Both the position numbers and the translations under genes were made by a program. The notes under the pieces are model-generated. The model was not told the origin of the DNA. It did no database searches and was given only the letters and a program-made list of their open reading frames with translations. This document shows positions 1-7,793 of a stretch of DNA of 20,131 bases, piece by piece (within the stretch, counting starts at the first letter, position 1; each line of letters begins with the position of its first letter). Source of the stretch: Calditrichia bacterium (GTDB lineage Bacteria; Calditrichota; Calditrichia; Calditrichales; Calditrichaceae); assembly GCA_027039465.1 (NCBI GenBank), contig JALWEA010000647.1:1-20131 (forward strand), in the 5' to 3' direction.

Positions 1-2109
1 GTGATGCGGAAAAATAATCTTTTGATAATATTATTAACAATGAGTTTTTTGCTTGTTTTTCCTTTACAGTTAGTTTCAGGATCTCGCACGAAGACACATT
101 ATCTAAAAATTACGCCCGAAATAATCCTTTCAAAAGAAGGATTTCGGAATATTAAATGGGCTACTCGTTTTAGGGATATACCATGGAAATGGAGCAAATC
201 CCATTTTCCCGCGGATGGATTCTGGCGTGAAAATGAAGACTTGAATGTTTTTAATGTGAAAGCGAAATGGATTACATATACCTTCCGAAATTCGATTTTT
301 TACGGAGTGAGAATTGATATTGAGGGAAAAGATAAAGTAAAAAAAGCATTGAAAGTTGTAAAAAAAGAATATCCGCCGGAGAAAAAAATTGTAAATGTGA
401 ATAATTTGGAAAGATCCTGGAATACAAAATATACCCAGGTATGGGTAACAATTCCTAAAGATGATAATGGATTAGGAACGATTTATCTTTGGGGACGTGA
501 CAGAAAATTTCCGGATGCGTCAATCAGGCCGGTTTATTTGGTAAAACCACCTGCACTTAATTCGGCTCCAGGACCTTATGTTCCCAGATATTATGTTATT
601 TACAAAAAGACAAGTAAAATTGTAATTGATGGCGATATCAACGAAAAAGCATGGCAAGATGCCGATTGGTTCGATACTTTCGTAGATCATCAACATCCTT
701 ATGCACCGCTACCGTGGAAGACAACCCGCGCTAAAATGGTATATGATAAGGACTATCTTTACGTTGCGGCACAATTGCAGGAAGAAAATGTTTGGGGCTC
801 TATTACTAAACGTGATGATATTGTTTACTATGAAAACGATTTTGAAATTTTTCTTGACCCAACCGCAAACGGGATCAACTATTTCGAGTTTGAATTAAAT
901 GCGCTCAATACAATGTTCGATATGTGGCATGAGTTAGATAATCACCGGGGTGCTTATGCCGATCCCGTATTTGATTCAAAAGGAACGAGACATGTTGTAA
1001 AAGTGGACGGTACGTTAAATTACCATTATGATATTGATAATGGTTGGTTTGTAGAAGTTAAAATTCCGTTCCGGGATTTGAAAGAATGGAATCCGCAGAT
1101 GTCTATTCCGATTAAAAGAGGCGATAAGTGGAGATTTAACTTTAGCCGCGTAGAATATATGCATGTATATACACAATTGTTTCCATATCTGCTTCCCAAT
1201 AGTCTTACCGAAGATTGGGTTCTTGAACCAACGGATACAGGCGATTTGCACATTCCGGAACTTTGGGCAATTGCTGTTTTCTCAGACCATCGTAGTGGAA
1301 ATAAAGATATTGAATTGGAAAATAAAAGACCGAAAGTGTTAAAAGTTCCCAACACAGCTCCTCCCGCAGATAAAAAAATGGTGCATTTCCCGGCATGTAC
1401 TATCACAATTGGTCCCGACCCTACGGATCCTGTTCATAGTCCGGCTCATAAGGTTCATGTCCCGGAATTTTATATGGACAAATATGAAGTTACCGTAGCC
1501 GAATATACCCGCTTCTTGAACAAGGGCGGTAATGATCAGTATTACAGTTCTTGGATGCAAATACCTGAGAGATGTGGTATTGTTAAACATAAAGATGGAA
1601 AGTACACGGTTGTCCCTGGTCGTGAGAATTATCCGGTTGTTTATGTCACGCACGATGCGGCAATGGCTTATGCAAAATCAGTAGGTAAAACACTTCCCAC
1701 GGAAGAAATGTGGGAGCGGGCCGCTCGGGGGTTGGAAGGAAGAAAATATCCGTGGGGGAACGAAAAGATCGATCCGACGCGGGCAAATTATGACTTTCAC
1801 TATGGTGGTACAACTCCGGTCGGCAGTTTCCCGAAAGGCGCAACGCCGGAAGGAATTTATGATATGGCCGGTAACGTGAAGGAGTGGACTAACTCCAAAT
1901 TTATGCCCTATCCCGGAGGCAAACCATTTGAACATAGATGGCTTGATATTTGGTATAAGGAAAAACCGGACCCAAATGATCCTAACTCATACTGGTGGGT
2001 TAACAGGGGCGGCGGTTGGACAAAGCAGGAAAGCTGTATGGAGTCGGCTTATCGGGATGGACAAGGACACATGAATGTAGGTTTTCGTTGTGTTAAAATT
2101 GTTAAATAA
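1..2109 (+). CDS. Secreted CBM9-like / formylglycine-generating-enzyme-like multidomain protein
   Basis: The 702-residue protein opens with a basic tip and a hydrophobic run (about residues 5-27, ending near LVSGS), a Sec signal peptide, so it should be periplasmic or outer-surface. Residues about 30-190 contain a GFRNIKWATRF motif like the GFRGIKWGT signature of some small exported proteins. Residues about 200-430 look like a CBM9-type carbohydrate-binding module: IDGDINEKAW at 209-218, then a YENDFEIFLDP strand. Residues about 460-700 are an FGE-sulfatase/SUMF1-like fold, with MDKYEVTVAEYTRFLN, LPTEEMWERAARG, YPWGNE, GNVKEWT and a terminal VGFRC. Authentic FGEs use a Cys pair near the C-terminus to bind copper; here only Cys679 of that pair is present, so formylglycine synthesis is unlikely and the domain is probably structural or binding. 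The GTG at 1 is followed by ATG at 4; the window edge hides the ribosome site, so either could be the start. Confidence 0.85.
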   Translation: MMRKNNLLIILLTMSFLLVFPLQLVSGSRTKTHYLKITPEIILSKEGFRNIKWATRFRDIPWKWSKSHFPADGFWRENEDLNVFNVKAKWITYTFRNSIFYGVRIDIEGKDKVKKALKVVKKEYPPEKKIVNVNNLERSWNTKYTQVWVTIPKDDNGLGTIYLWGRDRKFPDASIRPVYLVKPPALNSAPGPYVPRYYVIYKKTSKIVIDGDINEKAWQDADWFDTFVDHQHPYAPLPWKTTRAKMVYDKDYLYVAAQLQEENVWGSITKRDDIVYYENDFEIFLDPTANGINYFEFELNALNTMFDMWHELDNHRGAYADPVFDSKGTRHVVKVDGTLNYHYDIDNGWFVEVKIPFRDLKEWNPQMSIPIKRGDKWRFNFSRVEYMHVYTQLFPYLLPNSLTEDWVLEPTDTGDLHIPELWAIAVFSDHRSGNKDIELENKRPKVLKVPNTAPPADKKMVHFPACTITIGPDPTDPVHSPAHKVHVPEFYMDKYEVTVAEYTRFLNKGGNDQYYSSWMQIPERCGIVKHKDGKYTVVPGRENYPVVYVTHDAAMAYAKSVGKTLPTEEMWERAARGLEGRKYPWGNEKIDPTRANYDFHYGGTTPVGSFPKGATPEGIYDMAGNVKEWTNSKFMPYPGGKPFEHRWLDIWYKEKPDPNDPNSYWWVNRGGGWTKQESCMESAYRDGQGHMNVGFRCVKIVK

Positions 2110-2135
2110 GACGCTTGATATTAGAAAGGCTTAGT

Positions 2136-2915
2136 ATGATAGGAATGAGAAGAAGCAGGGTCTTGAAAAAGTTAAAAGAAGGTAAAGTTGTAAGTTGTTT
2201 ACTCGCTCATCTTGATGCGCAAGCAGCGGAAATCGCCGGAATGGCAGGGTTCGATTGTTTGTGGATAGATAGTGAGCATCAGGCAAAGGATTATTCATTT
2301 TATCAAAGTCATGTATGGGCTTCAAAAAATTATGATATGGATGTGATGATCAGAGTGCCGCGAGGCAGTTACAGCGATTATATCAAACCTTTGGAAATGG
2401 ATGCCGCCGGTATAATGGTACCTCATATAATGAGTACCGAAGATGCCAGAAATGTAGTAAAGATGACGCGTTTTTATCCTCTTGGCAGGCGTCCAATTGA
2501 TGGCGGTAACTCAGACGGTAAATATGCTCAAATGGAACCTGTTGATTACATTAAACAAGCAAATGAACAGCGTTTTATTGTAATACAAATAGAAGACCCG
2601 GAGCCGTTGGAAGAATTAGATGAAATTGCCGCAGTGGAAGGTATTGATATGTTGTTTTTTGGGCCAGGAGATTTTAGCCATGGTATAGGCGCTCCGGGGC
2701 AATGGGATCACCCGAAACTATTGGAAGCCCGACGGCGTGTAGCCGAAGCTGCCGTTAGGCATGGCAAATTTGCGGGTACTACGGCCTCCATAGAAAATAT
2801 GGAAGAACTGATTGAAATGGGATATCAATTTTTGTCTATTGGTGCTGATGTTGTCGGTCTTGGTAACTATTGTAACCAATTAATGGATGGTTTCTCGAAA
2901 AAGGTTAACAGATAA
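2136..2915 (+). CDS. HpcH/HpaI-family aldolase (2-keto-3-deoxy-acid aldolase type)
   Basis: This 259-residue protein is normal length for class II pyruvate aldolases, which reversibly cleave 2-oxo-3-deoxy (4-hydroxy) acids into pyruvate plus an aldehyde using a divalent metal. The family signature is present throughout: D45-x-E47-H48 in WIDSEHQ, Arg73 in MIRVP, a GRRPIDGG loop, metal ligands Glu153 in IQIEDPE and Asp179 in FFGPGDFS, and an SIGAD strand near the end. The ATG at 2136 has GAAAGG at 2124-2129, so I prefer it to the in-frame TTG at 2115. It lies only 26 bases after the secreted protein and heads the enzyme run. It is cytoplasmic (no signal peptide). Chain length and stereochemistry of its substrate cannot be read from sequence; a sugar-acid-derived keto acid fits the neighbouring kinase and dehydrogenase. 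Confidence 0.9.
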   Translation: MIGMRRSRVLKKLKEGKVVSCLLAHLDAQAAEIAGMAGFDCLWIDSEHQAKDYSFYQSHVWASKNYDMDVMIRVPRGSYSDYIKPLEMDAAGIMVPHIMSTEDARNVVKMTRFYPLGRRPIDGGNSDGKYAQMEPVDYIKQANEQRFIVIQIEDPEPLEELDEIAAVEGIDMLFFGPGDFSHGIGAPGQWDHPKLLEARRRVAEAAVRHGKFAGTTASIENMEELIEMGYQFLSIGADVVGLGNYCNQLMDGFSKKVNR

Positions 2916-2926
2916 ATCATTTATTT

Positions 2927-2940
2927 AAGGTGGCAAATTG
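2927..2940 (+). promoter_or_regulatory. Ribosome-binding site that fixes a TTG start
   Basis: AAGGTGG at 2927-2933 precedes TTG at 2938. The next in-frame Met codon lies about 60 codons downstream, inside conserved-looking sequence, so the TTG is the probable initiation codon of the following gene. Confidence 0.65.
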
Positions 2941-3405
2941 GCTAAACAAACCCTAACGAGGAAAGCATCGGATAATAAATATTATCACAAGGATTTTCAT
3001 ATTGCATTAAATTTTGGAATAGAATATTTAAAGGAAAAATTTGGAAAGGAAGCCGTCAAAGAATACTTAGTACAGTTTGCTGATGCTTACTATTCTCCTT
3101 TAAGAAAAGAATTAAAAGAAAAAGGTTTGATTGCAATTAAAGAACACTATGAAAAGATTTATAAAATTGAAGACGCTAAATTTGATATGAGCTTTTCGCC
3201 CGAAGAGTTGATCATTTACCTTTTTGCTTCACCGGCAGTAATGCACATCAAATCTAACGGGCATCGAGTTTCTACATTATTTCGTGAAACGGTTTTGACC
3301 GTGAATAAAACAATATGCAGGAATACAAATTATGACGTTGAAATGATAGATTATAATGAGAAAAACGGCGGTTATCAATTACGATTCCATAGGAGGGAAA
3401 ATTGA
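2938..3405 (+). CDS. Small protein, degenerate paralogue of the adjacent ATC-hydrolase-like protein
   Basis: This 155-residue, highly charged, soluble protein has no signal peptide or membrane segment. I do not recognise a characterised family directly, but it aligns along its C-terminal half with the next gene product: ASPAVMHI matches HCPSKGRL, and FRETVLTVNKTICRNTNY lines up without gaps on YCEHCDFLYRRVLEPLGF, followed by the same VE/YE-I strand. The N-terminal helix (EYLKEKFGKEAVKEYLVQFAD) also parallels the partner's. Where the partner has His-Cys-Pro and Tyr-Cys-x-x-Cys-Asp, this protein has Ala-Ser-Pro and Phe-Arg-x-x-Val-Leu, so a Cys-based active site would be absent. It starts at TTG behind AAGGTGG and overlaps the partner by four bases. 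A non-catalytic subunit or regulator of a heteromer is my inference. Confidence 0.7.
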   Translation: MAKQTLTRKASDNKYYHKDFHIALNFGIEYLKEKFGKEAVKEYLVQFADAYYSPLRKELKEKGLIAIKEHYEKIYKIEDAKFDMSFSPEELIIYLFASPAVMHIKSNGHRVSTLFRETVLTVNKTICRNTNYDVEMIDYNEKNGGYQLRFHRREN

Positions 3406-3860
3406 TTTCTTGCACGGAATTTATTCCTGCCTACAGCGAGCTTTTTAAGTATATCGAACAAAAAGAGAACAAAGCCGCAGTGATTGAGTTTTGGAATTAT
3501 CTGTCAGATGTATTCTTGACAAGCCTTAAAGATCTTGTTGCAACAAATGGTATTCGCGGCTGCTGGATGTATTGGAGCAAAGCACTGGCAGAAGAGGCGG
3601 CGGATTTTACAATGGAGCTTGACGAAGATGCCGGAGAATTTTCCATAACCATGCATCATTGCCCTTCCAAGGGTAGACTTCTTGAATATAAGCATATTGA
3701 GCCTTATCGTGATTATTGTGAGCATTGCGATTTTCTTTACAGAAGAGTATTGGAACCATTGGGATTTAAGTATGAGATTGATCTTTCTCAGACACATAAA
3801 GCTCAGTGTCATATTACAGTAAAAGGAGATAAAGAATTTGGAAAATTAAACGGGAATTAA
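3402..3860 (+). CDS. Putative L-2-amino-thiazoline-4-carboxylate hydrolase-like protein
   Basis: The 152-residue soluble protein has a helical N-terminal half and a C-terminal half with His-Cys-Pro (HHCPSKGRL), then YRDYCEHCD, LEPLGFKYEIDLS and a Cys-containing last strand (QCHITVKG). The spacing of Cys-Pro, then Cys-x-x-Cys-Asp, then a final Cys resembles the ATC hydrolase family (PF14196-like), whose founding members open the thiazoline ring in bacterial cysteine synthesis. Most family members are uncharacterised, so the reaction here is open. The start is a TTG at 3402 inside the previous stop (TTGA overlap), with an excellent AGGAGG at 3391-3396, five bases upstream; this implies tight coupling and roughly equal expression of the pair. 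The family assignment rests on motif memory only. Confidence 0.6.
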   Translation: MISCTEFIPAYSELFKYIEQKENKAAVIEFWNYLSDVFLTSLKDLVATNGIRGCWMYWSKALAEEAADFTMELDEDAGEFSITMHHCPSKGRLLEYKHIEPYRDYCEHCDFLYRRVLEPLGFKYEIDLSQTHKAQCHITVKGDKEFGKLNGN

Positions 3861-3898
3861 GTTTGTATTTGAGTAAATACTTTTTTCTATCCCGTGAT

Positions 3899-3904
3899 TA
3901 TAAT
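3899..3904 (+). promoter_or_regulatory. Possible -10 promoter element (TATAAT)
   Basis: A perfect TATAAT lies in the 80-base gap before the aminotransferase, one of the longer gaps in this part of the run. No matching -35 is found at 16-18 bases; a TTGAGT lies 24 bases upstream, which is too far. A TG pair sits just ahead of the hexamer but not at exact extended -10 spacing. The region is very AT-rich, so chance is a real alternative. Confidence 0.25.
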
Positions 3905-3940
3905 TTATAAAAAAGTTACAATTTTAAATTGGAGTCTAAA

Positions 3941-5311
3941 ATGGGTAAAGATTGGTGGAAAGAGAGTGCATTAAATGTACCTAAGATAGTTGTGGAACCC
4001 CCGGGTCCAAAGTCAAAAAAAATGCATGATAATACGACTAAATATTTTAAAGGACTAAGTGGGCAAGTAAAACTGTTCCCGGTAAGTTTTAAAGAAGGCC
4101 ATGGAATAACTTTGACGGATGTTGATAATAATAAATATCTTGATTTTTCATCAGGTATTTATGTAGCATCATTGGGTCATAGTCATCCCAAAATAGCCGA
4201 GGCAATATCTTACTGGGCAAAAACATTATTAAACTGTCACGATTTTACTCATCCGGCTAAAGAAAAATTAGTAGAAAAATTAGCCGATATTTTGCCTGGG
4301 AATTTAAATGGTATGCAATTCTATAGCGATGGTACTTCAGCCGTCGAAGCAGGCATACGGGCAGCCAGAGCGATTACCGGCAAACATGAGATGATATCAG
4401 CCTTTCGTGACTTTCACGGTAAATCAATGGGAGCGGTCAGTTTGGCGCAAATGGCACGTGGTGATGTTTTAAGTTATGGCCCAACGCGTGCACCGGGATT
4501 TTATATGGTACCCCGTCCTGATCCATATCGCCCGATTTTCAAAAAAGAAGATGGGAGTATTGATACGGATGCTTACATTGATTTTTATAAAACCTTTATT
4601 CATGAAGGAACAGCCGGAAATGTGGCCGCATTTGTATTGGAACCCGCACAAGGTTGGGGCGGCTCTATTTTCCCACCCGATGATTTCTTTCCAAAACTAA
4701 GAAAATTATGTGATGAACAAGGTATTTTACTGTTTGATGATGAAGTATTGGCCGGTATGGGAAGAACAGGAGAATGGATGTGCTTAGACCATTGGGATGT
4801 CGTACCCGATATAATTACTTTTGGCAAATCTTTTGGAAACGGTTTCCCTGTTACGGCTATGATTGTAAAAGAAGAATATGCAGATGCACTGGAAAAAATT
4901 TCTGCCTCATCAAGTTATGGCGGCAATCCGATGGCCTGCGCCGCTGCGTTAGCTTCAATAGAAGTAATTGAAGAAGAACAACTACTTGAGAACGTACGAA
5001 GAGTGGGTGCTCATTTTATGAAACGTATGAATAAGATGAAGGATGAACATCCTATTGTTGGCGATGTTAAAGGAAAAGGTTTCCTGCTTGGTATGGAATT
5101 GGTAAAAGATAAAGCAACCAAGGAGCCGTTTGAAGAGGCCGGAAAACTTGTCTATCAAAAAGCATTTCGTAAAGGATTGGCCTGGATACCTGCCGGACAT
5201 ATTCTGCGTATGTCGCCGCCGTTAATAATGGATGAAAAATATGCCGACCTTGGATTGGACATAATTGAAGAGTCCATTGCCGAAGTAGAAAAGGAATTTG
5301 GTTATAAATAA
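3941..5311 (+). CDS. Class III PLP-dependent aminotransferase
   Basis: This 456-residue enzyme has the full fold-type I, class III (GABA/ornithine aminotransferase-like) signature: SDGTSAVEAGIRAARAITGK for cofactor phosphate binding, the RDFHGKSMGA loop, the LLFDDEVLAGMGRTG segment with the PLP-pyridine Asp, the PLP-forming Lys296 in ITFGKSFGNGFP, and YGGNPMACAAALASIEVI. The family's usual Glu in EPxQGEGG is Trp here (EPAQGWGG), so substrate handling near the cofactor may differ from GABA aminotransferase. The start is ATG at 3941 with GGAG at 3931-3934; an upstream in-frame TTG at 3929 precedes that ribosome site and is rejected. In this locus it probably moves an amino group to or from a keto or aldehyde intermediate; donor and acceptor are unknown. 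Confidence 0.92.
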   Translation: MGKDWWKESALNVPKIVVEPPGPKSKKMHDNTTKYFKGLSGQVKLFPVSFKEGHGITLTDVDNNKYLDFSSGIYVASLGHSHPKIAEAISYWAKTLLNCHDFTHPAKEKLVEKLADILPGNLNGMQFYSDGTSAVEAGIRAARAITGKHEMISAFRDFHGKSMGAVSLAQMARGDVLSYGPTRAPGFYMVPRPDPYRPIFKKEDGSIDTDAYIDFYKTFIHEGTAGNVAAFVLEPAQGWGGSIFPPDDFFPKLRKLCDEQGILLFDDEVLAGMGRTGEWMCLDHWDVVPDIITFGKSFGNGFPVTAMIVKEEYADALEKISASSSYGGNPMACAAALASIEVIEEEQLLENVRRVGAHFMKRMNKMKDEHPIVGDVKGKGFLLGMELVKDKATKEPFEEAGKLVYQKAFRKGLAWIPAGHILRMSPPLIMDEKYADLGLDIIEESIAEVEKEFGYK

Positions 5312-5333
5312 AAAACAAATTAGAAGGAGAAAA

Positions 5334-6497
5334 ATGAATAAACGAAAAATTCGTTTCGGCATTATTGGCTGCGGATTAATGGGACGTGAATTTGCGGTTG
5401 CTTCTGCTCGCTGGCCTGCACTTTTGGATTTGGATGTTAAACCTGAAATAGTCGGGATTTGCGATCTGAATGAAAGTCTGTTTGATTGGTATTTGGACAA
5501 TTTTGATTCGATAAAAATTGCTACAACCGATTACCATGAATTATTAGCGAGCAAGGATATTGAATTTATTTACTGCGCGGTACCACACAATCTGCATGAA
5601 AAATTTTATATAGATATTATCAAAGCGGGGAAGCACCTTCTTGGAGAAAAACCTTTTGGAATTGATCTGAATGCCAACAAAAAGATTCTTGAAGCTATTG
5701 AAGAGAACCCGGATGTATTTGTAAGATGCTCTTCGGAATTTCCATTTTATCCCGGCGCGCATAAAATTCAGAAATTTATTGAACAAAATCCATGGGGCAA
5801 AATAATTCATGTGAATGCCAGTTTTTTGCATTCGTCGGATATAAATTATGACAAACCCATTAATTGGAAAAGAATGATTGAGATGAATGGGGAGTACGGT
5901 TGTATGGGCGATCTCGGTATGCACGCCCTTCATATTCCAATTCGTGCCGGTTGGATTCCGAAAACCGTTTATGCCTCGCTTTCGAATATTGTTACCGAGC
6001 GTCCGGATGGGAAAGGAAATATCGTACCTTGTGAAACATGGGATAATGCGATTTTGCAATGCGTTGTTGAACATCCTCAAGATAAGTATGATTTTCCAAT
6101 GACGATTAAAACTTATCGTATTGCTCCTGGTGAAACGGATACATGGTCGATCGAGATACTTGGAACAAAGTTTAGTGCTCGGTTCAGTACGAAATATCCC
6201 AAAACATTACAAACAATGAAATATGAAAACGGCGGTAAACAAGAATGGTGCAGCGAAGATCTCGGATATGATTCGGTTTATAAAACCATTACCGGCGGAA
6301 TTTTTGAGTTCGGTTTTACCGATGCAATATTGCAAATGTGGGCGGCGCTTCTCGACGAATTTTCAAATCCCGGAAAGGAGATGCCCTATGGATGCATTCG
6401 ACCGGACGAAACCCGAATTCAACATAAAATATTGACGGCGGCGCTTGAATCTCATAAAAATAAAAAGATTGTTGAATTGAAAACTATAGATGGTTAA
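5334..6497 (+). CDS. Gfo/Idh/MocA-family NAD(P)-dependent oxidoreductase
   Basis: The 387-residue protein begins with a Rossmann dinucleotide-binding motif GIIGCGLMG (residues 9-17), has the family's Glu-Lys-Pro (GEKPFG, residues 104-109) and a GDLGMHALH segment (Asp193, His197) equivalent to the D-x-x-x-H substrate/catalytic site, followed by the large beta-sheet domain. Members oxidise or reduce a secondary hydroxyl of sugars, sugar acids or inositols. The ATG at 5334 is preceded by AGAAGGAGA at 5322-5330; the upstream TTG at 5298 would overlap the aminotransferase and bypass this site. There are 22 bases to the gene before and no gap to the kinase behind. This is a cytoplasmic catabolic dehydrogenase by context; the substrate is unknown. 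Confidence 0.92.
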   Translation: MNKRKIRFGIIGCGLMGREFAVASARWPALLDLDVKPEIVGICDLNESLFDWYLDNFDSIKIATTDYHELLASKDIEFIYCAVPHNLHEKFYIDIIKAGKHLLGEKPFGIDLNANKKILEAIEENPDVFVRCSSEFPFYPGAHKIQKFIEQNPWGKIIHVNASFLHSSDINYDKPINWKRMIEMNGEYGCMGDLGMHALHIPIRAGWIPKTVYASLSNIVTERPDGKGNIVPCETWDNAILQCVVEHPQDKYDFPMTIKTYRIAPGETDTWSIEILGTKFSARFSTKYPKTLQTMKYENGGKQEWCSEDLGYDSVYKTITGGIFEFGFTDAILQMWAALLDEFSNPGKEMPYGCIRPDETRIQHKILTAALESHKNKKIVELKTIDG

Positions 6498-7793
6498 ATG
6501 TTTCTTGTTTTAGATATAGGTACAAGCGATATCAAGTGCGGCTGTATAGATAGTAAAAATAATATTGTTGCCAGGTATCGCAGAAAATATCCCATAGAGG
6601 AAAATGGAAATTTCGTTGAGATCGATTTTGAACTGTTTTTCAGGACTACTAATGATCTCATAAAAGAATGTCTGGGGGACAAGTCCGTAAAACAGTCAAA
6701 GGTAAAAGCTTTGCTCATTACCAGCCAGGCCCAAACCTTTGCTCCTGTCGATGCCGAGTTTACGCCTCTTGAAAAGGGCATTGTTTGGCTTGATGAAAGG
6801 GCGGAAGAGCAGGCAGCTTATCTCGCAAAACGTTTACCGAATTTTGCATCTACCGCAGGTTTTTTAAAACCTATTTCAGCTCTCTATGTTTCCAAATTAG
6901 TGTGGCTCAAGCAAATGAAACCGGAAGTATTTAATAAAGCTATGGCCTTTCCCTTAATTAATGAATATTTGGTTTACAAATTGACAGGTAAATTCTACTC
7001 TGATCTCGTTAATTTTGGTATGAGCGGAATGTATGACTATTCTCGTGGTACTCTTAATTATGATATTTTGGAAATTCTGGGATTAACTGAGAATTATTTC
7101 CCTGAAGTGGAGAAAACAGCGGCGAGAGGCGAATTAATCTCTAAGCAAATCCGGGATGAATGGGAATTAGAATATGCTTTTCCTGTTTTTCTATGCGGTA
7201 ATGATCAGGGGGCTTCCGCTTGCGGCGCCGGACTTGAAAAACCCGGAGATATCAACATCAATTTTGGTACGGCAATGGTGATTTATACCATTACAGATAC
7301 GCTAACCACAAAATTGACAGAGTCACAAATAGCCGGCAAGCATCCTGTGGGTGACGATTATTTCCTTCTGAATCTTGAAAATGATTACGGAATCCAAATT
7401 CGCAAATTGAAAAATATCTTCTTTAGAGAAAGTACTTACGATGAACTTTTCCAAACATATTTAAAATATCCTGAAGTCGATGCAATTAAACCATCATTAA
7501 AAGACGTTGGATTAGATCTGTTTTCATCTGTTGAAGATACTCAAAGATATTGTTCAGCCGTTATCAAATATTATCTGTCCCGGTTGAGAATTCATTTGGA
7601 ACAAATTCAACAAGTGGTCACAATAAAAAACATAACGCTTTCGGGCGGGATGATGAAATCGCAAATATGGTATAACATATTACAAGAGTTTCTTAATCGG
7701 CCATTAACATTAAATATTAATGCCGGGGCAGGAATGTTTGGGGCTTTGAATATTTATATGAAAAGAAAAAATTGGAGAAAAAATAATGAGTGA
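6498..7793 (+). CDS. FGGY-family carbohydrate kinase
   Basis: The 431-residue protein is shorter than typical xylulo-, glycero- or rhamnulokinases (about 480-530), but both ASKHA domains are visible. The N-terminal phosphate loop is DIGTSDIK (residues 6-13), then LLITSQAQT and GIVWLDERAEEQA. The catalytic Asp is probably Asp236 in LCGNDQGASA, followed by NINFGTAMV and the C-terminal adenosine loop LSGGMMKSQIWY (GG at 383-384) and GAGMFGAL. It transfers the ATP gamma phosphate to a sugar or polyol hydroxyl in the cytoplasm. Its ATG directly follows the stop of the Gfo/Idh gene and there is no good ribosome site, so translation is probably coupled. It overlaps the next gene by 8 bases. I cannot tell which sugar it phosphorylates. 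Confidence 0.9.
   Translation: MFLVLDIGTSDIKCGCIDSKNNIVARYRRKYPIEENGNFVEIDFELFFRTTNDLIKECLGDKSVKQSKVKALLITSQAQTFAPVDAEFTPLEKGIVWLDERAEEQAAYLAKRLPNFASTAGFLKPISALYVSKLVWLKQMKPEVFNKAMAFPLINEYLVYKLTGKFYSDLVNFGMSGMYDYSRGTLNYDILEILGLTENYFPEVEKTAARGELISKQIRDEWELEYAFPVFLCGNDQGASACGAGLEKPGDININFGTAMVIYTITDTLTTKLTESQIAGKHPVGDDYFLLNLENDYGIQIRKLKNIFFRESTYDELFQTYLKYPEVDAIKPSLKDVGLDLFSSVEDTQRYCSAVIKYYLSRLRIHLEQIQQVVTIKNITLSGGMMKSQIWYNILQEFLNRPLTLNINAGAGMFGALNIYMKRKNWRKNNE

Noticed and set aside
5544..6080. 178-codon minus-strand ORF within the Gfo/Idh gene
   Set aside because: It lies wholly within a convincing dehydrogenase gene and its translation is rich in basic, Phe and Ile residues without a recognisable motif.
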